The notes beneath the pieces were generated by a model that was not told the DNA's origin, made no database searches, and saw only the letters and a list, made by a program, of their open reading frames with translations. A program made the translations under genes and the position numbers. Shown here piece by piece: positions 37,603 to 46,664 of a DNA stretch of 64,000 nt. Within the stretch, counting starts at the first letter, position 1. Each line of letters begins with the position of its first letter. The stretch comes from Pelagibacteraceae bacterium AG-422-D23 (GTDB lineage Bacteria > Pseudomonadota > Alphaproteobacteria > Pelagibacterales > Pelagibacteraceae): contig QCMQ01000002.1 of the NCBI GenBank assembly GCA_003213615.1, positions 40,807 to 104,806 of the forward strand. Direction: 5' to 3'.

Positions 37603-38277
37603 ATGATCAAAAGAACATCAAGAGAGCATGTTCTTAAAATTTTAGAAAAAAATCATAAATCTTGGCAGATACTAGACATTGGTTGTAATAGAGATGCGGT
37701 TCAATATGCTCAAACAGCAGCAGATATACAAGATCTAACTAGTTTTTATAAAGATAAAAAATTTGTATTAATCGAGGGTAAAGATTTACCATTTGAAGAT
37801 AATGAGTTTGATTTTGTTTTTGCTAGTCACGTAATAGAACATGTTGAGGATGTATCTTATTTTATTAAAGAGTTACAAAGAATATCAAAAAAAGGATATA
37901 TTGAGTTACCATCTATGTTGGAGGATAATATTGTTTTATCAGAAAACAATAGTAAAGATCATAAATGGTTTTTTCAATTTGATGACGTTAATAATATATT
38001 GCTAGCTGAACCAAAAAAACAATTAATAGAACCCTTCATTACATTCGGTGTATTGTTTGGTTCATTAAGAAAAAATTTTAGAAGTAGCTTGGTTATTGAA
38101 CTTTATTGGGAAAATGAAATTAATTACAAATTTCTTAATTTTACAATTCCTGCCAAAAAACCTTTATTTATTTCTATTATTAAGAAATACTTCAGTTTCC
38201 ATATTAGAAATAACAAATTAGCTTCAATTTTTATATTTTCAGTATTGATTTTAATTATTATTAACTTTTTGATTTAA
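37603..38277 (+). CDS. SAM-dependent methyltransferase with C-terminal membrane helix
   Basis: 224 residues. Class I motif I is LDIGCNRD near residues 24-31; the acidic post-I loop and FEDNEFDFVFASHVIEHVED follow, the UbiE/Methyltransf_11 pattern. The last 20 residues (SIFIFSVLILIIINFLI) form a single transmembrane helix, which is unusual and would tether the enzyme to the membrane. Substrate unknown. Its 3' end overlaps the convergent grxD gene by 17 bases. Confidence 0.72.
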   Translation: MIKRTSREHVLKILEKNHKSWQILDIGCNRDAVQYAQTAADIQDLTSFYKDKKFVLIEGKDLPFEDNEFDFVFASHVIEHVEDVSYFIKELQRISKKGYIELPSMLEDNIVLSENNSKDHKWFFQFDDVNNILLAEPKKQLIEPFITFGVLFGSLRKNFRSSLVIELYWENEINYKFLNFTIPAKKPLFISIIKKYFSFHIRNNKLASIFIFSVLILIIINFLI

Positions 38278-38599
38278 AGTTAACACCTTTACTTTCTAAG
38301 AGTTTTGTTAACTCACCATTTTCATACATTTCTTTAACAATATCACATCCACCCACGAATTCATTTTTAATATATAGCTGAGGTATAGTAGGCCAGTCAC
38401 TAAAAACTTTAATTCCTTCTCTTAAGTTTTGATTTTCTAAAACATTTATACCTTTGAAGTTTACTTCAAGAATTTTTAATATATTGGAAGTTGCCATTGA
38501 AAATCCACATTGTGGAGCGTCAGGTGTCCCTTTCATAAACAAACATACTTCGTTGTTTTCAATTTCATTTTTTATTAAATCATTTGTTTGTTGATCCAT
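38261..38599 (-). CDS. grxD: Monothiol glutaredoxin (Grx4/GrxD type)
   Basis: 112 residues. The active site KGTPDAPQCGFS has the CGFS motif. Glutathione-binding residues occur in WPTIPQLYIKNEFVGGCDIV. CGFS glutaredoxins carry and transfer [2Fe-2S] clusters with BolA partners. The bolA gene immediately precedes it with a one-base gap, a context that strongly supports the role. Confidence 0.94.
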   Translation of the reverse strand: MDQQTNDLIKNEIENNEVCLFMKGTPDAPQCGFSMATSNILKILEVNFKGINVLENQNLREGIKVFSDWPTIPQLYIKNEFVGGCDIVKEMYENGELTKLLESKGVNFKSKS

Positions 38600-38600
38600 T

Positions 38601-38831
38601 TTAACTCTCCTTTGTTTTAATTGCTAATGCATGCAGTTCATTACCCATTCTACCTTTTAATGAGTTGTAAACCATTTTATGTTGCTCGATTTTACTTTTT
38701 CCAGAAAATTGAGACGAGGTAACGGTAGCTGAATAATGATTTCCGTCACCGGCTAAATCTTGAATTTCTACAATAGCATCTGGCATTGCCTCTTTTATAA
38801 AATTCTCAATTTCTTTTAAATCCATAGCCAT
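38601..38831 (-). CDS. bolA: BolA-family protein
   Basis: 76 residues. IENFIKEAMPDAIVEIQDLAGDGNHYSATVTSSQFSGKSKIEQHKMVYNSLKGRM contains the BolA/YrbA core, with the His in GDGNHY that can serve as a cluster ligand with a monothiol glutaredoxin. It lies between purL and grxD; its start codon overlaps the purL stop by one base. Confidence 0.9.
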   Translation of the reverse strand: MAMDLKEIENFIKEAMPDAIVEIQDLAGDGNHYSATVTSSQFSGKSKIEQHKMVYNSLKGRMGNELHALAIKTKES

Positions 38832-41023
38832 TATTTACTCATATAATTTAATAACCAACCTTTATTCCAAGTTGATAATTCGTCAATTGTAACTTTTGTC
38901 TTATCATTAATATATAGTTCATTTTCAGCAATAGTGCCAAGTTCATCAAAATGGACTGCATTTTTATTCAATATATCCGCTACTTTTTTAAAATCTTTTT
39001 TGTTTATTTCTACTATGTATCTACCTTGATCTTCAGCAAACAAGTATTCTATTTCGTTAATTAAATATTTAGGTTTGTTAATATTTATTCCCTTTTTTCC
39101 TTTAATACACATTTTTGCAACACCAGTAATTATGCCACCTAATGAAACATCATGTGCACTTTTTATTAAATTATCATCAATCAATTTCAGTAATGTTTCT
39201 CCATTATTTTTTTCGTTAAATAAATTTACTTCTGGGGGAGGTCCATTTTTTTCATCTAAAATAGTTCTTGAAAATAAACTTTGATCAATGTGTCCCTCAG
39301 TTTTTCCAATAACCAAAACTAAATTATCAACTTCTTTAAATTCCATAGTAATCATATTTTTATAATCTTTGATTAAACCAACTCCACCAATTGCAGGTGT
39401 AGGTTTTATACCTTGATCTTTTGTTTGGTTATAAAAAGATACATTTCCTGAAACTACTGGGAAATTTAAATAATCACTTGCTTCGCCAATTCCTTGAACA
39501 CATTCAACAAACTCCCCCATGTTTTCCTCATTTTCAGGACTACCAAAATTTAAACAATTAGTTATAGCAATTGGCTTGGCTCCAACAGATATAAGATTTC
39601 TAAAACTCTCACAAACCACTTGTTTTCCACCTGTTAGAGGATGGGCCCAACAATAAACTGCAGAGGAGTCTACCGAAGCAGCTATAGCTTTATCCGTTCC
39701 ATGAACTCTTACAACACCAGCATCCCCACCAGGTTTTTGTATTGTATCTCCCATGACTGTATGATCATACTGTTGCCAAATCCATTCTTTGCTACATATA
39801 TTTGGATTGGCTAAAATTTTCTTTAATACATTAATAATTTTTAAATGTTTAATGACTTCTTTTTTAATTTTATTCTTTTTAGGAAGTTTTGTTTTTTTCC
39901 ACTTACGATCATACATAGGAGAGTTTTCAACCAAGGTATTAACTGGAATGTTTGCAACTTTTTCTTCATCAAAATAAAGTTCTATTTTTTTTGACTTAGT
40001 AGTTTTTCCAATCACTGCAAAATCTAAATTCCATTTATCAAATATTTTTTTTGCTTGTTCTTCTTTGCCGTTTTCTAAAACAATCAACATTCTTTCTTGA
40101 CTCTCAGAGAGCATGATTTCATAAGGTGTCATCTTAGATTCTCTGCACGGAACTTTATTTAGATTAATTTCAATTCCAAGGTTTCCTTTAGATGCCATTT
40201 CAATACTTGATGATGTTAAACCAGCGGCACCCATATCTTGTATAGCTATAATTGAATCTCCTGCCATTAACTCTAAACAGGCTTCAAGTAATAGTTTTTC
40301 AGTAAAGGGATCACCAACTTGAACTGTTGGTTTTTTTTCTTCTATTTTTTCATCAAAACTAGCTGAAGCCATACTAGCACCATGTATCCCATCTCTACCA
40401 GTTTTAGATCCTACATATATAACCGGTTTGTTTAGTCCAGCAGCTTTAGAGTAAAAAATCTTATCTTTTTTGACTAATCCTAATGTCATAGCATTAACCA
40501 ATATATTTCCATTATAGGAACTATCAAAACTTGTTTGACCAGCGATTGTTGGCACACCCATACAGTTTCCATACCCACCTATGCCATGAACAACACCTCT
40601 TAATAAATTTTTTGTTTTTTTATTTTGTGGTGATCCAAAATGTATAGAGTTCAAATTAGCTATTGGTCTTGCACCCATTGTAAATACATCTCTCATTATA
40701 CCTCCAACACCAGTTGCAGCACCTTGATAAGGTTCAATAAATGAGGGGTGATTGTGGCTTTCTATTTTAAAAACTATCGCATCATTATCTTCAATATCGA
40801 TAACACCAGCATTTTCCCCAGGACCTTGGATAACTTTCTTTCCTTTGGTAGGTAATTTTTTTAAATGTAATCTTGATGATTTATATGAACAATGCTCATT
40901 CCACATTGCCGAAAAAATTCCTAGTTCTGTGATATTAGGAGTTCTTTTTAATAGCTCACAAATTTTAGCGTATTCATCTTTCTTTAAACCGTGATCAACT
41001 GCTACTTGTTCGTTTACAATCAT
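38831..41023 (-). CDS. purL: Phosphoribosylformylglycinamidine synthase II (small PurL)
   Basis: 730 residues, the small PurL that needs PurS and PurQ. Motifs include GIFSAMWNEHCSYKSS, GPGENAGVIDIEDNDAIVFKIESHNHPS, GAATGVGGIMRDVFTMGARPIA, GDSIIAIQDMGAAGLTSSSIEMA and KPGGDAGVVRV. It amidates FGAR to FGAM in purine synthesis. Its start overlaps the 3' end of purQ by four bases. Confidence 0.96.
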   Translation of the reverse strand: MIVNEQVAVDHGLKKDEYAKICELLKRTPNITELGIFSAMWNEHCSYKSSRLHLKKLPTKGKKVIQGPGENAGVIDIEDNDAIVFKIESHNHPSFIEPYQGAATGVGGIMRDVFTMGARPIANLNSIHFGSPQNKKTKNLLRGVVHGIGGYGNCMGVPTIAGQTSFDSSYNGNILVNAMTLGLVKKDKIFYSKAAGLNKPVIYVGSKTGRDGIHGASMASASFDEKIEEKKPTVQVGDPFTEKLLLEACLELMAGDSIIAIQDMGAAGLTSSSIEMASKGNLGIEINLNKVPCRESKMTPYEIMLSESQERMLIVLENGKEEQAKKIFDKWNLDFAVIGKTTKSKKIELYFDEEKVANIPVNTLVENSPMYDRKWKKTKLPKKNKIKKEVIKHLKIINVLKKILANPNICSKEWIWQQYDHTVMGDTIQKPGGDAGVVRVHGTDKAIAASVDSSAVYCWAHPLTGGKQVVCESFRNLISVGAKPIAITNCLNFGSPENEENMGEFVECVQGIGEASDYLNFPVVSGNVSFYNQTKDQGIKPTPAIGGVGLIKDYKNMITMEFKEVDNLVLVIGKTEGHIDQSLFSRTILDEKNGPPPEVNLFNEKNNGETLLKLIDDNLIKSAHDVSLGGIITGVAKMCIKGKKGININKPKYLINEIEYLFAEDQGRYIVEINKKDFKKVADILNKNAVHFDELGTIAENELYINDKTKVTIDELSTWNKGWLLNYMSK

Positions 41024-41703
41024 TTTAAGTTGTTTATTAAGTTTTTAAAAAATAACGATCCATCCTCACCAGATAGAGATGTATCAATCATTCTTTCGGG
41101 GTGGGGCATCATTCCTAGCACATTTTTCTCTTTATTAAATATACCAGCAATATTTTTAATTGATCCATTAGGATTAAATTGATCTTCTATTTTTCCATTT
41201 TCATCACAATAATTAATTGCAATTTGATTATTATCTTCAATTTCTTTTAATTGATCATTAGTACAAAAATAATTTCCTTCATTATGAGCTATATGAAATT
41301 CTAAAACTTCGTTATTAACATTTTTAAAATATTTATTTTTTTTATCATTAATTTTTACAAAAACATTTTTACAAATAAATTCTAAATATTTGTTTCTAAG
41401 CAAAACACCTGGAACCAAACCAGTTTCAACCAATATTTGAAATCCATTACAGATACCCATAACCATACCTCCAGAACTTGCAAAATTAACTACAGACTGC
41501 ATTATTTTTGATTTAGATGCCATACTTCCACATCTCAAGTAATCACCATACGAAAATCCACCTGGTAATACAACCAAATCACTTTTTGGTAATTCAGCAT
41601 CATCATGCCAAACCATTTTATTTTTAAAACCAAATTTCTTCAAAGCAACATCCATATCTCTGTCGCAATTTGAACCTGGAAAAGTAATAACCGATGATTT
41701 CAT
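41020..41703 (-). CDS. purQ: Phosphoribosylformylglycinamidine synthase I (glutaminase subunit)
   Basis: 227 residues, class I glutamine amidotransferase. PGSNCDRDMDVAL opens it, LPGGFSYGDYLRCG forms the oxyanion region, GICNGFQILVE holds the catalytic Cys, and MMPHPERM holds the His of the triad. It delivers ammonia to PurL within the PurLQS complex. Confidence 0.96.
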   Translation of the reverse strand: MKSSVITFPGSNCDRDMDVALKKFGFKNKMVWHDDAELPKSDLVVLPGGFSYGDYLRCGSMASKSKIMQSVVNFASSGGMVMGICNGFQILVETGLVPGVLLRNKYLEFICKNVFVKINDKKNKYFKNVNNEVLEFHIAHNEGNYFCTNDQLKEIEDNNQIAINYCDENGKIEDQFNPNGSIKNIAGIFNKEKNVLGMMPHPERMIDTSLSGEDGSLFFKNLINNLK

Positions 41704-41706
41704 TAA

Positions 41707-41949
41707 TTATTTTAGATCAATAATTTTATAATTTTCAATTACAAGATTTGCCAAAAGTTTTTTACACATTTCTTCAACTTTTGCTTTTGCTTTGTCGTTA
41801 TCAGTTTCTTTAGTGTCTATTTCAAAATACTTCCCTTGTCTTACTTCATTAACATTATCAAAACCCATTCCATCAAGAGTTTGATGAATAACTTTTCCTT
41901 GTGGATCAAGAACATCTTTTTTTAAAGTTATAATTACAGAAATTTTCAT
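41707..41949 (-). CDS. purS: Phosphoribosylformylglycinamidine synthase, PurS subunit
   Basis: 80 residues. VIITLKKDVLDPQGKVIHQTLDGMGFDNVNEVRQGKYFEID is the PurS ferredoxin-like fold that bridges PurL and PurQ. Its start overlaps the end of purC by four bases, and purQ follows at 3 bases. Confidence 0.95.
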   Translation of the reverse strand: MKISVIITLKKDVLDPQGKVIHQTLDGMGFDNVNEVRQGKYFEIDTKETDNDKAKAKVEEMCKKLLANLVIENYKIIDLK

Positions 41950-42731
41950 TTTTTCTTTCTTTTTACTGATGAAAGCTGGGTGACATTAACAGCAGAAACA
42001 TTTGATTGTTCATGAAGTATCCCAAGTCTTTTAGCAACTTCTGTATATGCAGGAATAAGATCTCCTAAATCTTTTCTAAATCTGTCTTTATCAAGTTTTT
42101 TATCGGTTAAAGTATCCCACAATCTACATGTATCAGGGCTTATCTCATCAGCCAATATAATTTTAGTTTTTTCACTTTCATGAGTGAATCCAAATTCAAC
42201 TTTAAAATCTACTAATTTTATTCCAACACCTCTAAACATTCCCAATAAAAAATCATTTAGTCTAGATAGATTTTGATCTATCCAATCAAGCTGCATTACA
42301 TTAAGCCAATTAAAAGTTAAAATATGCTCGCGGCTAATTATTGGATCTCCAAGCTTATCATCTTTTAGACAGTATTCTATTAATGGTCGTTCAAGGACAG
42401 TTCCTTCCTCGATACCTAATCTTTTAGTTAATGATCCAGTTGCAATATTTCTTACTATAAATTCTATTGGTATTATATCAACTAGCTTAACTAGTTGTTC
42501 CCTCATATTAATTCTTTTTACTAAATGGTTTTTAATTCCAACTTCAGATAAATTTGAGAGTATATGTTCTGAAATTCTATTGTTTAGAACACCTTTACCT
42601 TCAATTGAAGTTTTTTTTTGATTATTGAATGCAGTTGCATCATCTTTAAAATATTGAATAACTAAGTTTTTATCATTTGTTGCATAAATGATTTTAGCTT
42701 TTCCTTCATATAATTTTTTACCCTTTTTCAT
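41946..42731 (-). CDS. purC: SAICAR synthase
   Basis: 261 residues. LYEGKAKIIYATNDKNLVIQYFKDDATAFN is the ATP-binding opening; IEFIVRNIATGSL, KLVDFKVEFG and LADEISPDTCRLWD are the family motifs. It ligates aspartate to CAIR. Coupled to purB and purS by overlapping codons. Confidence 0.95.
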   Translation of the reverse strand: MKKGKKLYEGKAKIIYATNDKNLVIQYFKDDATAFNNQKKTSIEGKGVLNNRISEHILSNLSEVGIKNHLVKRINMREQLVKLVDIIPIEFIVRNIATGSLTKRLGIEEGTVLERPLIEYCLKDDKLGDPIISREHILTFNWLNVMQLDWIDQNLSRLNDFLLGMFRGVGIKLVDFKVEFGFTHESEKTKIILADEISPDTCRLWDTLTDKKLDKDRFRKDLGDLIPAYTEVAKRLGILHEQSNVSAVNVTQLSSVKRKKK

Positions 42732-44023
42732 TATTTAAAAACTCTTCTAAAGATAAAATTTACATTTTTAAAGTGTTTACTATAATTAAATATAGACTTT
42801 AGTTTTTTTGGTGAAATTTTACTCATTATAAATTTATCAGATGAAATGACATCAATTAAATTTAAATTTTCTGCAAAACATTTTTTTGCATAAGATTGTA
42901 CCATTTTGTATGATTTTTCTCTGCTCAATCCTGTTTTAGTTAACTCCAGCATAACTTCTTGAGAAAAAATTAAACCTTTTGTTAAATTTAAGTTTTCAAT
43001 CATTTTTTTAGGGTAAACAATCATGTTATCTAAAATATTTGTAAGCCTCACTAATGCAAAATCAGTAGTTATGTTAGCATCAGGCCCAATATTTCTCTCC
43101 ACACTTGAGTGAGAAATATCTCTTTCATGCCAAAGAGCAATGTTTTCAAGCGCTGGTACAACTGCGCTTCTGACTATCCTAGCTAAACCAGTAAGATTCT
43201 CACTTAAAATAGGATTTTTTTTGTGTGGCATTGCTGAGGATCCTTTTTGATTTTTAGAGAAATATTCTTGTAATTCATAAACTTCAGTTCTTTGTAGGTG
43301 TCTTATTTCAACTGCTACTCTCTCTATTGACCCTGCAATAATTCCTAAAACAGAAAAATAAAAAGCATGTCTATCTCTTGGAATTACTTGTGTAGAAATT
43401 GGTTCAACTTTTAAACCTAATTTTTTTGCCACATGTTTTTCAACATTTGGATTAATGTTAGCAAATGTCCCAACAGCACCAGAAATTGCACATGTAGAAA
43501 CTTCATCAATAGCATCCTTAAGTCTTTTTCTATTTCTTTTAAACTCCTCATAAAATGAAGCTAATTTTAATCCAAAAGTTATGGGCTCAGCATGGATACC
43601 GTGACTTCTGCCCATACATGGCGTGAATTTATACTTTTTGGCTTGTCTTTTTAAAACTTTTAAAATTTGATCTATATCTTTTAAAATGATTTTACCTGAT
43701 TGCATCATTTGAATATTAAAACTAGTATCCAAAATATCTGATGATGTCATTCCTTGATGAAGGTATCTTGCTTTAATTCCAGCTTTTTCAGTTACAGAAG
43801 TAAGAAATGCTATTACATCATGTTTTACCTCAGATTCTATTTTGTGAATTCTGCTTACATTAATCTTAGCTTTTTTTCTTACAACTGAAGCAACACCTTT
43901 TGGTATTTGACCAAGTTTTTCCATTGCTTCTGCAGCTGCAACTTCAACATCTAGCCAGATTTTGTATTTATTTTCTTCTGACCAAATATCAGTTAATTCT
44001 TTTCGAGAGTATCTTTTAATCAT
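42731..44023 (-). CDS. purB: Adenylosuccinate lyase
   Basis: 430 residues of the fumarase/aspartase superfamily. HDVIAFLTSV, MTSSDILDTSFN, GRSHGIHAEPITFGLK with the catalytic His, and the signature loop GSSAMPHKKNPILSENL are present. It acts twice in purine synthesis, on SAICAR and on adenylosuccinate. First of the five contiguous pur genes; map is 3 bases upstream. Confidence 0.95.
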   Translation of the reverse strand: MIKRYSRKELTDIWSEENKYKIWLDVEVAAAEAMEKLGQIPKGVASVVRKKAKINVSRIHKIESEVKHDVIAFLTSVTEKAGIKARYLHQGMTSSDILDTSFNIQMMQSGKIILKDIDQILKVLKRQAKKYKFTPCMGRSHGIHAEPITFGLKLASFYEEFKRNRKRLKDAIDEVSTCAISGAVGTFANINPNVEKHVAKKLGLKVEPISTQVIPRDRHAFYFSVLGIIAGSIERVAVEIRHLQRTEVYELQEYFSKNQKGSSAMPHKKNPILSENLTGLARIVRSAVVPALENIALWHERDISHSSVERNIGPDANITTDFALVRLTNILDNMIVYPKKMIENLNLTKGLIFSQEVMLELTKTGLSREKSYKMVQSYAKKCFAENLNLIDVISSDKFIMSKISPKKLKSIFNYSKHFKNVNFIFRRVFK

Positions 44024-44026
44024 TAA

Positions 44027-44797
44027 TTATAAGTATGGGGGCTTTGAATAACCTTTAGCAGATTCTGTAAAGATTTCATAACCATTTTCAGTAATTCCTA
44101 ACGTATGTTCAAATTGAGCAGATAAAGATTTATCTTTTGTAACAGCTGTCCAGCCATCATTCAACATTTTAACATCATATTTACCCGAATTAATCATTGG
44201 TTCTATAGTAAATGTCATTCCAGGTCTAAGCTCCATTCCTGAATTTTTATTACCATAATGCAAAATATTTGGTGGCTCATGAAAAGTTGTGCTAATCCCA
44301 TGACCACAAAAATCTCTAACAACTGAAAAACCTTTTTCTTCTACAAAAGATTGAATTTCATAACCAATATCTCCTAATTTTATTCCAGGTTTTAAAATTT
44401 TTATAGCTCTCATCATAGACTCGTAAGTAGCATCTATAAGATTGATTAACTTAACAGGAGTTTTTCCAATACAAAACATTCTGCTTGTATCACCATAATA
44501 TTCATCAACAATTGCTGTAACATCAACATTTACAGCTTCACCCTCTTGTAAAATTCTTTCAGAAGGTATTCCATGACACACAACATGGTTTAAAGATGTG
44601 CATAAAGATTTTGTAAACCCTCTATAATAAAGTGGGGCAGAGTACCCACCATTATCTCTTATAAATTCATATCCTAGTTTATCAATATAATCTGTTGAGA
44701 CGCCTTCTTTAATATTTTCTGTCAACATATCTAAAGTTCTTGCAGCCAAATTTCCAGCAACTCTCATTTTTTCAAATTTTTCTTTATAATCAGTCAT
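44027..44797 (-). CDS. map: Methionine aminopeptidase, type I
   Basis: 256 residues. The catalytic His is in HVVCHGIPSE, metal Asp residues are in VNVDVTAIVDEYYGDTSRMF, the His in FCGHGISTTFHEPPNI, and Glu ligands in FTIEPMIN and AQFEHTL. It removes the initiator Met. It overlaps the end of sfsA by eight bases. Confidence 0.95.
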   Translation of the reverse strand: MTDYKEKFEKMRVAGNLAARTLDMLTENIKEGVSTDYIDKLGYEFIRDNGGYSAPLYYRGFTKSLCTSLNHVVCHGIPSERILQEGEAVNVDVTAIVDEYYGDTSRMFCIGKTPVKLINLIDATYESMMRAIKILKPGIKLGDIGYEIQSFVEEKGFSVVRDFCGHGISTTFHEPPNILHYGNKNSGMELRPGMTFTIEPMINSGKYDVKMLNDGWTAVTKDKSLSAQFEHTLGITENGYEIFTESAKGYSKPPYL

Positions 44798-45488
44798 CTA
44801 TAATTTTTAATTTTTTATCTATAAAAATTTTTTTAGAACTTATATCACATCTATATGCTAAAAAATTTACACCAGCTTTTTTAGCAATTAAATAGGTTTT
44901 ATAATATTCTCTATCTATATCTTTAGCTATTTTAAAATATTTCATATTTTGAATTTGAACCAAAAATATTAAGTAAGTTTTATAACTTTTTTTTATGGCA
45001 TCAATAAGGGTTAATAAATGCTTAGTTCCTCGAGCTGTCGGTGCATCTGGAAATTCTGCAGTAACTTTATTTCTAAATAAAGTAACATTTTTAACCTCAA
45101 CAAAGGTTTTTTGATCTTTTTTTTCTAATAAAAAATCAAATCTTGTTTCTTTGTTGAAAAAAACCTCAGGTTTTATAACGTCATTATTCCTAAGTTCGGT
45201 TACTAGATTATTTTTAAGACCATGTTCAACTATTCTATTGGCCATGTGAGTATTTACACCTACTAAATTTTTTCTAGATTTAATAATCTCTAATCCATAT
45301 TTAAGTTTACGTTTTGGATCGTTATTAGGAAGTAAATAAACTTCATTACCTTCATCCAACAAACCTTTCATTGAGCCCGTGTTAGGACAGTGAGCTGTAA
45401 CAATTTCTTTACCGAGCTTAACGTCAGTAAAAAATCTTTTATATCGTTTGATTAGTTTGCCTTTTATCAAAGACTTGGTAAATTCCAT
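44790..45488 (-). CDS. sfsA: SfsA family DNA-binding/nuclease-like protein
   Basis: 232 residues. RYKRFFTDVKLG, AHCPNTGSMKGLL, GVNTHMANRIV, RFDFLLE and FVEVKNVTLF-PDAPTARGTKHL follow the SfsA pattern, whose D-(E/V)-K residues resemble a PD-(D/E)XK nuclease core. Known as a sugar fermentation stimulation protein; the true biochemical role is not settled. Divergent from the CinA-like gene, 20 bases apart. Confidence 0.92.
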   Translation of the reverse strand: MEFTKSLIKGKLIKRYKRFFTDVKLGKEIVTAHCPNTGSMKGLLDEGNEVYLLPNNDPKRKLKYGLEIIKSRKNLVGVNTHMANRIVEHGLKNNLVTELRNNDVIKPEVFFNKETRFDFLLEKKDQKTFVEVKNVTLFRNKVTAEFPDAPTARGTKHLLTLIDAIKKSYKTYLIFLVQIQNMKYFKIAKDIDREYYKTYLIAKKAGVNFLAYRCDISSKKIFIDKKLKIIDD

Positions 45489-45508
45489 TACTAAATTATA
45501 TATTTCAT

Positions 45509-46258
45509 ATGGATAAAAAAGTAAAAGTTAATGCATCAATTTTAATTATAGGTAATGAAATTTTATCTGGCAGAACTCAGGATACAAATACCTCAACTTT
45601 AGCAATTTGGCTTAATTCAATTGGAGTAAATGTTGCAGAAGTAAGAGTTATACCTGACGTTGAGGAGACAATTGTTGATACTTTAAATTTTCTTAGATCA
45701 ACTTATGACTATGTTTTTACAACTGGTGGTATTGGACCAACTCATGACGACATTACAGCTCAATCAGTTTCAAAAGCTTTTGGAATTAAATACGAAGTTC
45801 ACAAAAAGGCTTTTAAAATTTTAGAAGCTTATTACCAACCAGGTGAATTTAATGAGGGAAGACAAAAAATGGCTTGGATGCCCGAGAATGCAAATTTAAT
45901 TTTAAATCCAACAAGTGGCGCACCAGGTTTTAATGTTGAAAACGTATTTTCTTTACCTGGAGTTCCTTCTATTTTGAAATCAATGTTAGGTGGTTTAACT
46001 AATAGTATAGTAGGGGGTAAACCTATTAAAAGTCTTACCATAAGTTTAAAAACTGTTGAAAGTGAAATAGCTAACTCTTTAACAAAAGTTCAAAATGATA
46101 ATAAAGATGTAGAAATAGGAAGTTATCCTTTTTTTCACGCAGGTAAATTAGGTGTCTCAATAGTAATAAGATCAGAAGATCAAAATAAAATAGATAATTG
46201 TAATTCCCAAATTTTAAAATTTGTAAATGAGAAAAAAATTGAGGTAGTTGATAGATAA
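45509..46258 (+). CDS. CinA N-terminal (MoaB-like) domain protein
   Basis: 249 residues. ILIIGNEILSGRTQDTN and FTTGGIGPTHDDITAQSVSKAF are MoCF/MoaB-domain motifs. GAPGFNVENVFSLPGVPSIL is the CinA-type extension. The C-terminal deamidase (PncC) domain of full CinA is missing, giving the short form common in alphaproteobacteria. It has been linked to NMN or ADP-ribose pyrophosphatase activity in some CinA proteins. Overlaps the next gene by TAATG. Confidence 0.85.
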   Translation: MDKKVKVNASILIIGNEILSGRTQDTNTSTLAIWLNSIGVNVAEVRVIPDVEETIVDTLNFLRSTYDYVFTTGGIGPTHDDITAQSVSKAFGIKYEVHKKAFKILEAYYQPGEFNEGRQKMAWMPENANLILNPTSGAPGFNVENVFSLPGVPSILKSMLGGLTNSIVGGKPIKSLTISLKTVESEIANSLTKVQNDNKDVEIGSYPFFHAGKLGVSIVIRSEDQNKIDNCNSQILKFVNEKKIEVVDR

Positions 46259-46659
46259 TGCTGTATTTTGCTTATGGTAGTAATCTTCATCATTTTCAAA
46301 TGAAGCGCAGATGCAAAGATAGTATTTTTTTAAAAAAAATAAATTTAAAAAATTTTAAATTAACTTTTAGAAGCAAGTATAGAGCTGCAGATATTGAGGT
46401 AAAAAAAAATTCAATTGTGCCCGGTGCTTTATTTGAAATTTCTAAAAGTGATGAAAAAAAACTAGATGTGTATGAAGATTTTCCAATCCTATATAAAAAA
46501 TATTATTTTTATTATTATGGAAAAAAAGTGATGACTTATACAATGGTTAAAAAATCTCCATTCAAATTTCCAACTGAAAGATATTTGAATGTTGTAAAAA
46601 AGGGATATCGAGATTGCAATCTTGATAAAAAGTTTTTAATTAAAGCTTTAAAATCATAA
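46258..46659 (+). CDS. Gamma-glutamylcyclotransferase-like (AIG2/GGCT) protein
   Basis: 133 residues. The N-terminal YFAYGSNLHHFQMKRRC is the GGCT phosphate-loop-like motif. VPGALFEISKSDEKKLDVYEDFP contains the acidic active-site region. The enzyme likely forms 5-oxoproline from a gamma-glutamyl compound. Substrate not determined by sequence. Confidence 0.82.
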   Translation: MLYFAYGSNLHHFQMKRRCKDSIFLKKINLKNFKLTFRSKYRAADIEVKKNSIVPGALFEISKSDEKKLDVYEDFPILYKKYYFYYYGKKVMTYTMVKKSPFKFPTERYLNVVKKGYRDCNLDKKFLIKALKS

Positions 46660-46664
46660 ACTTT

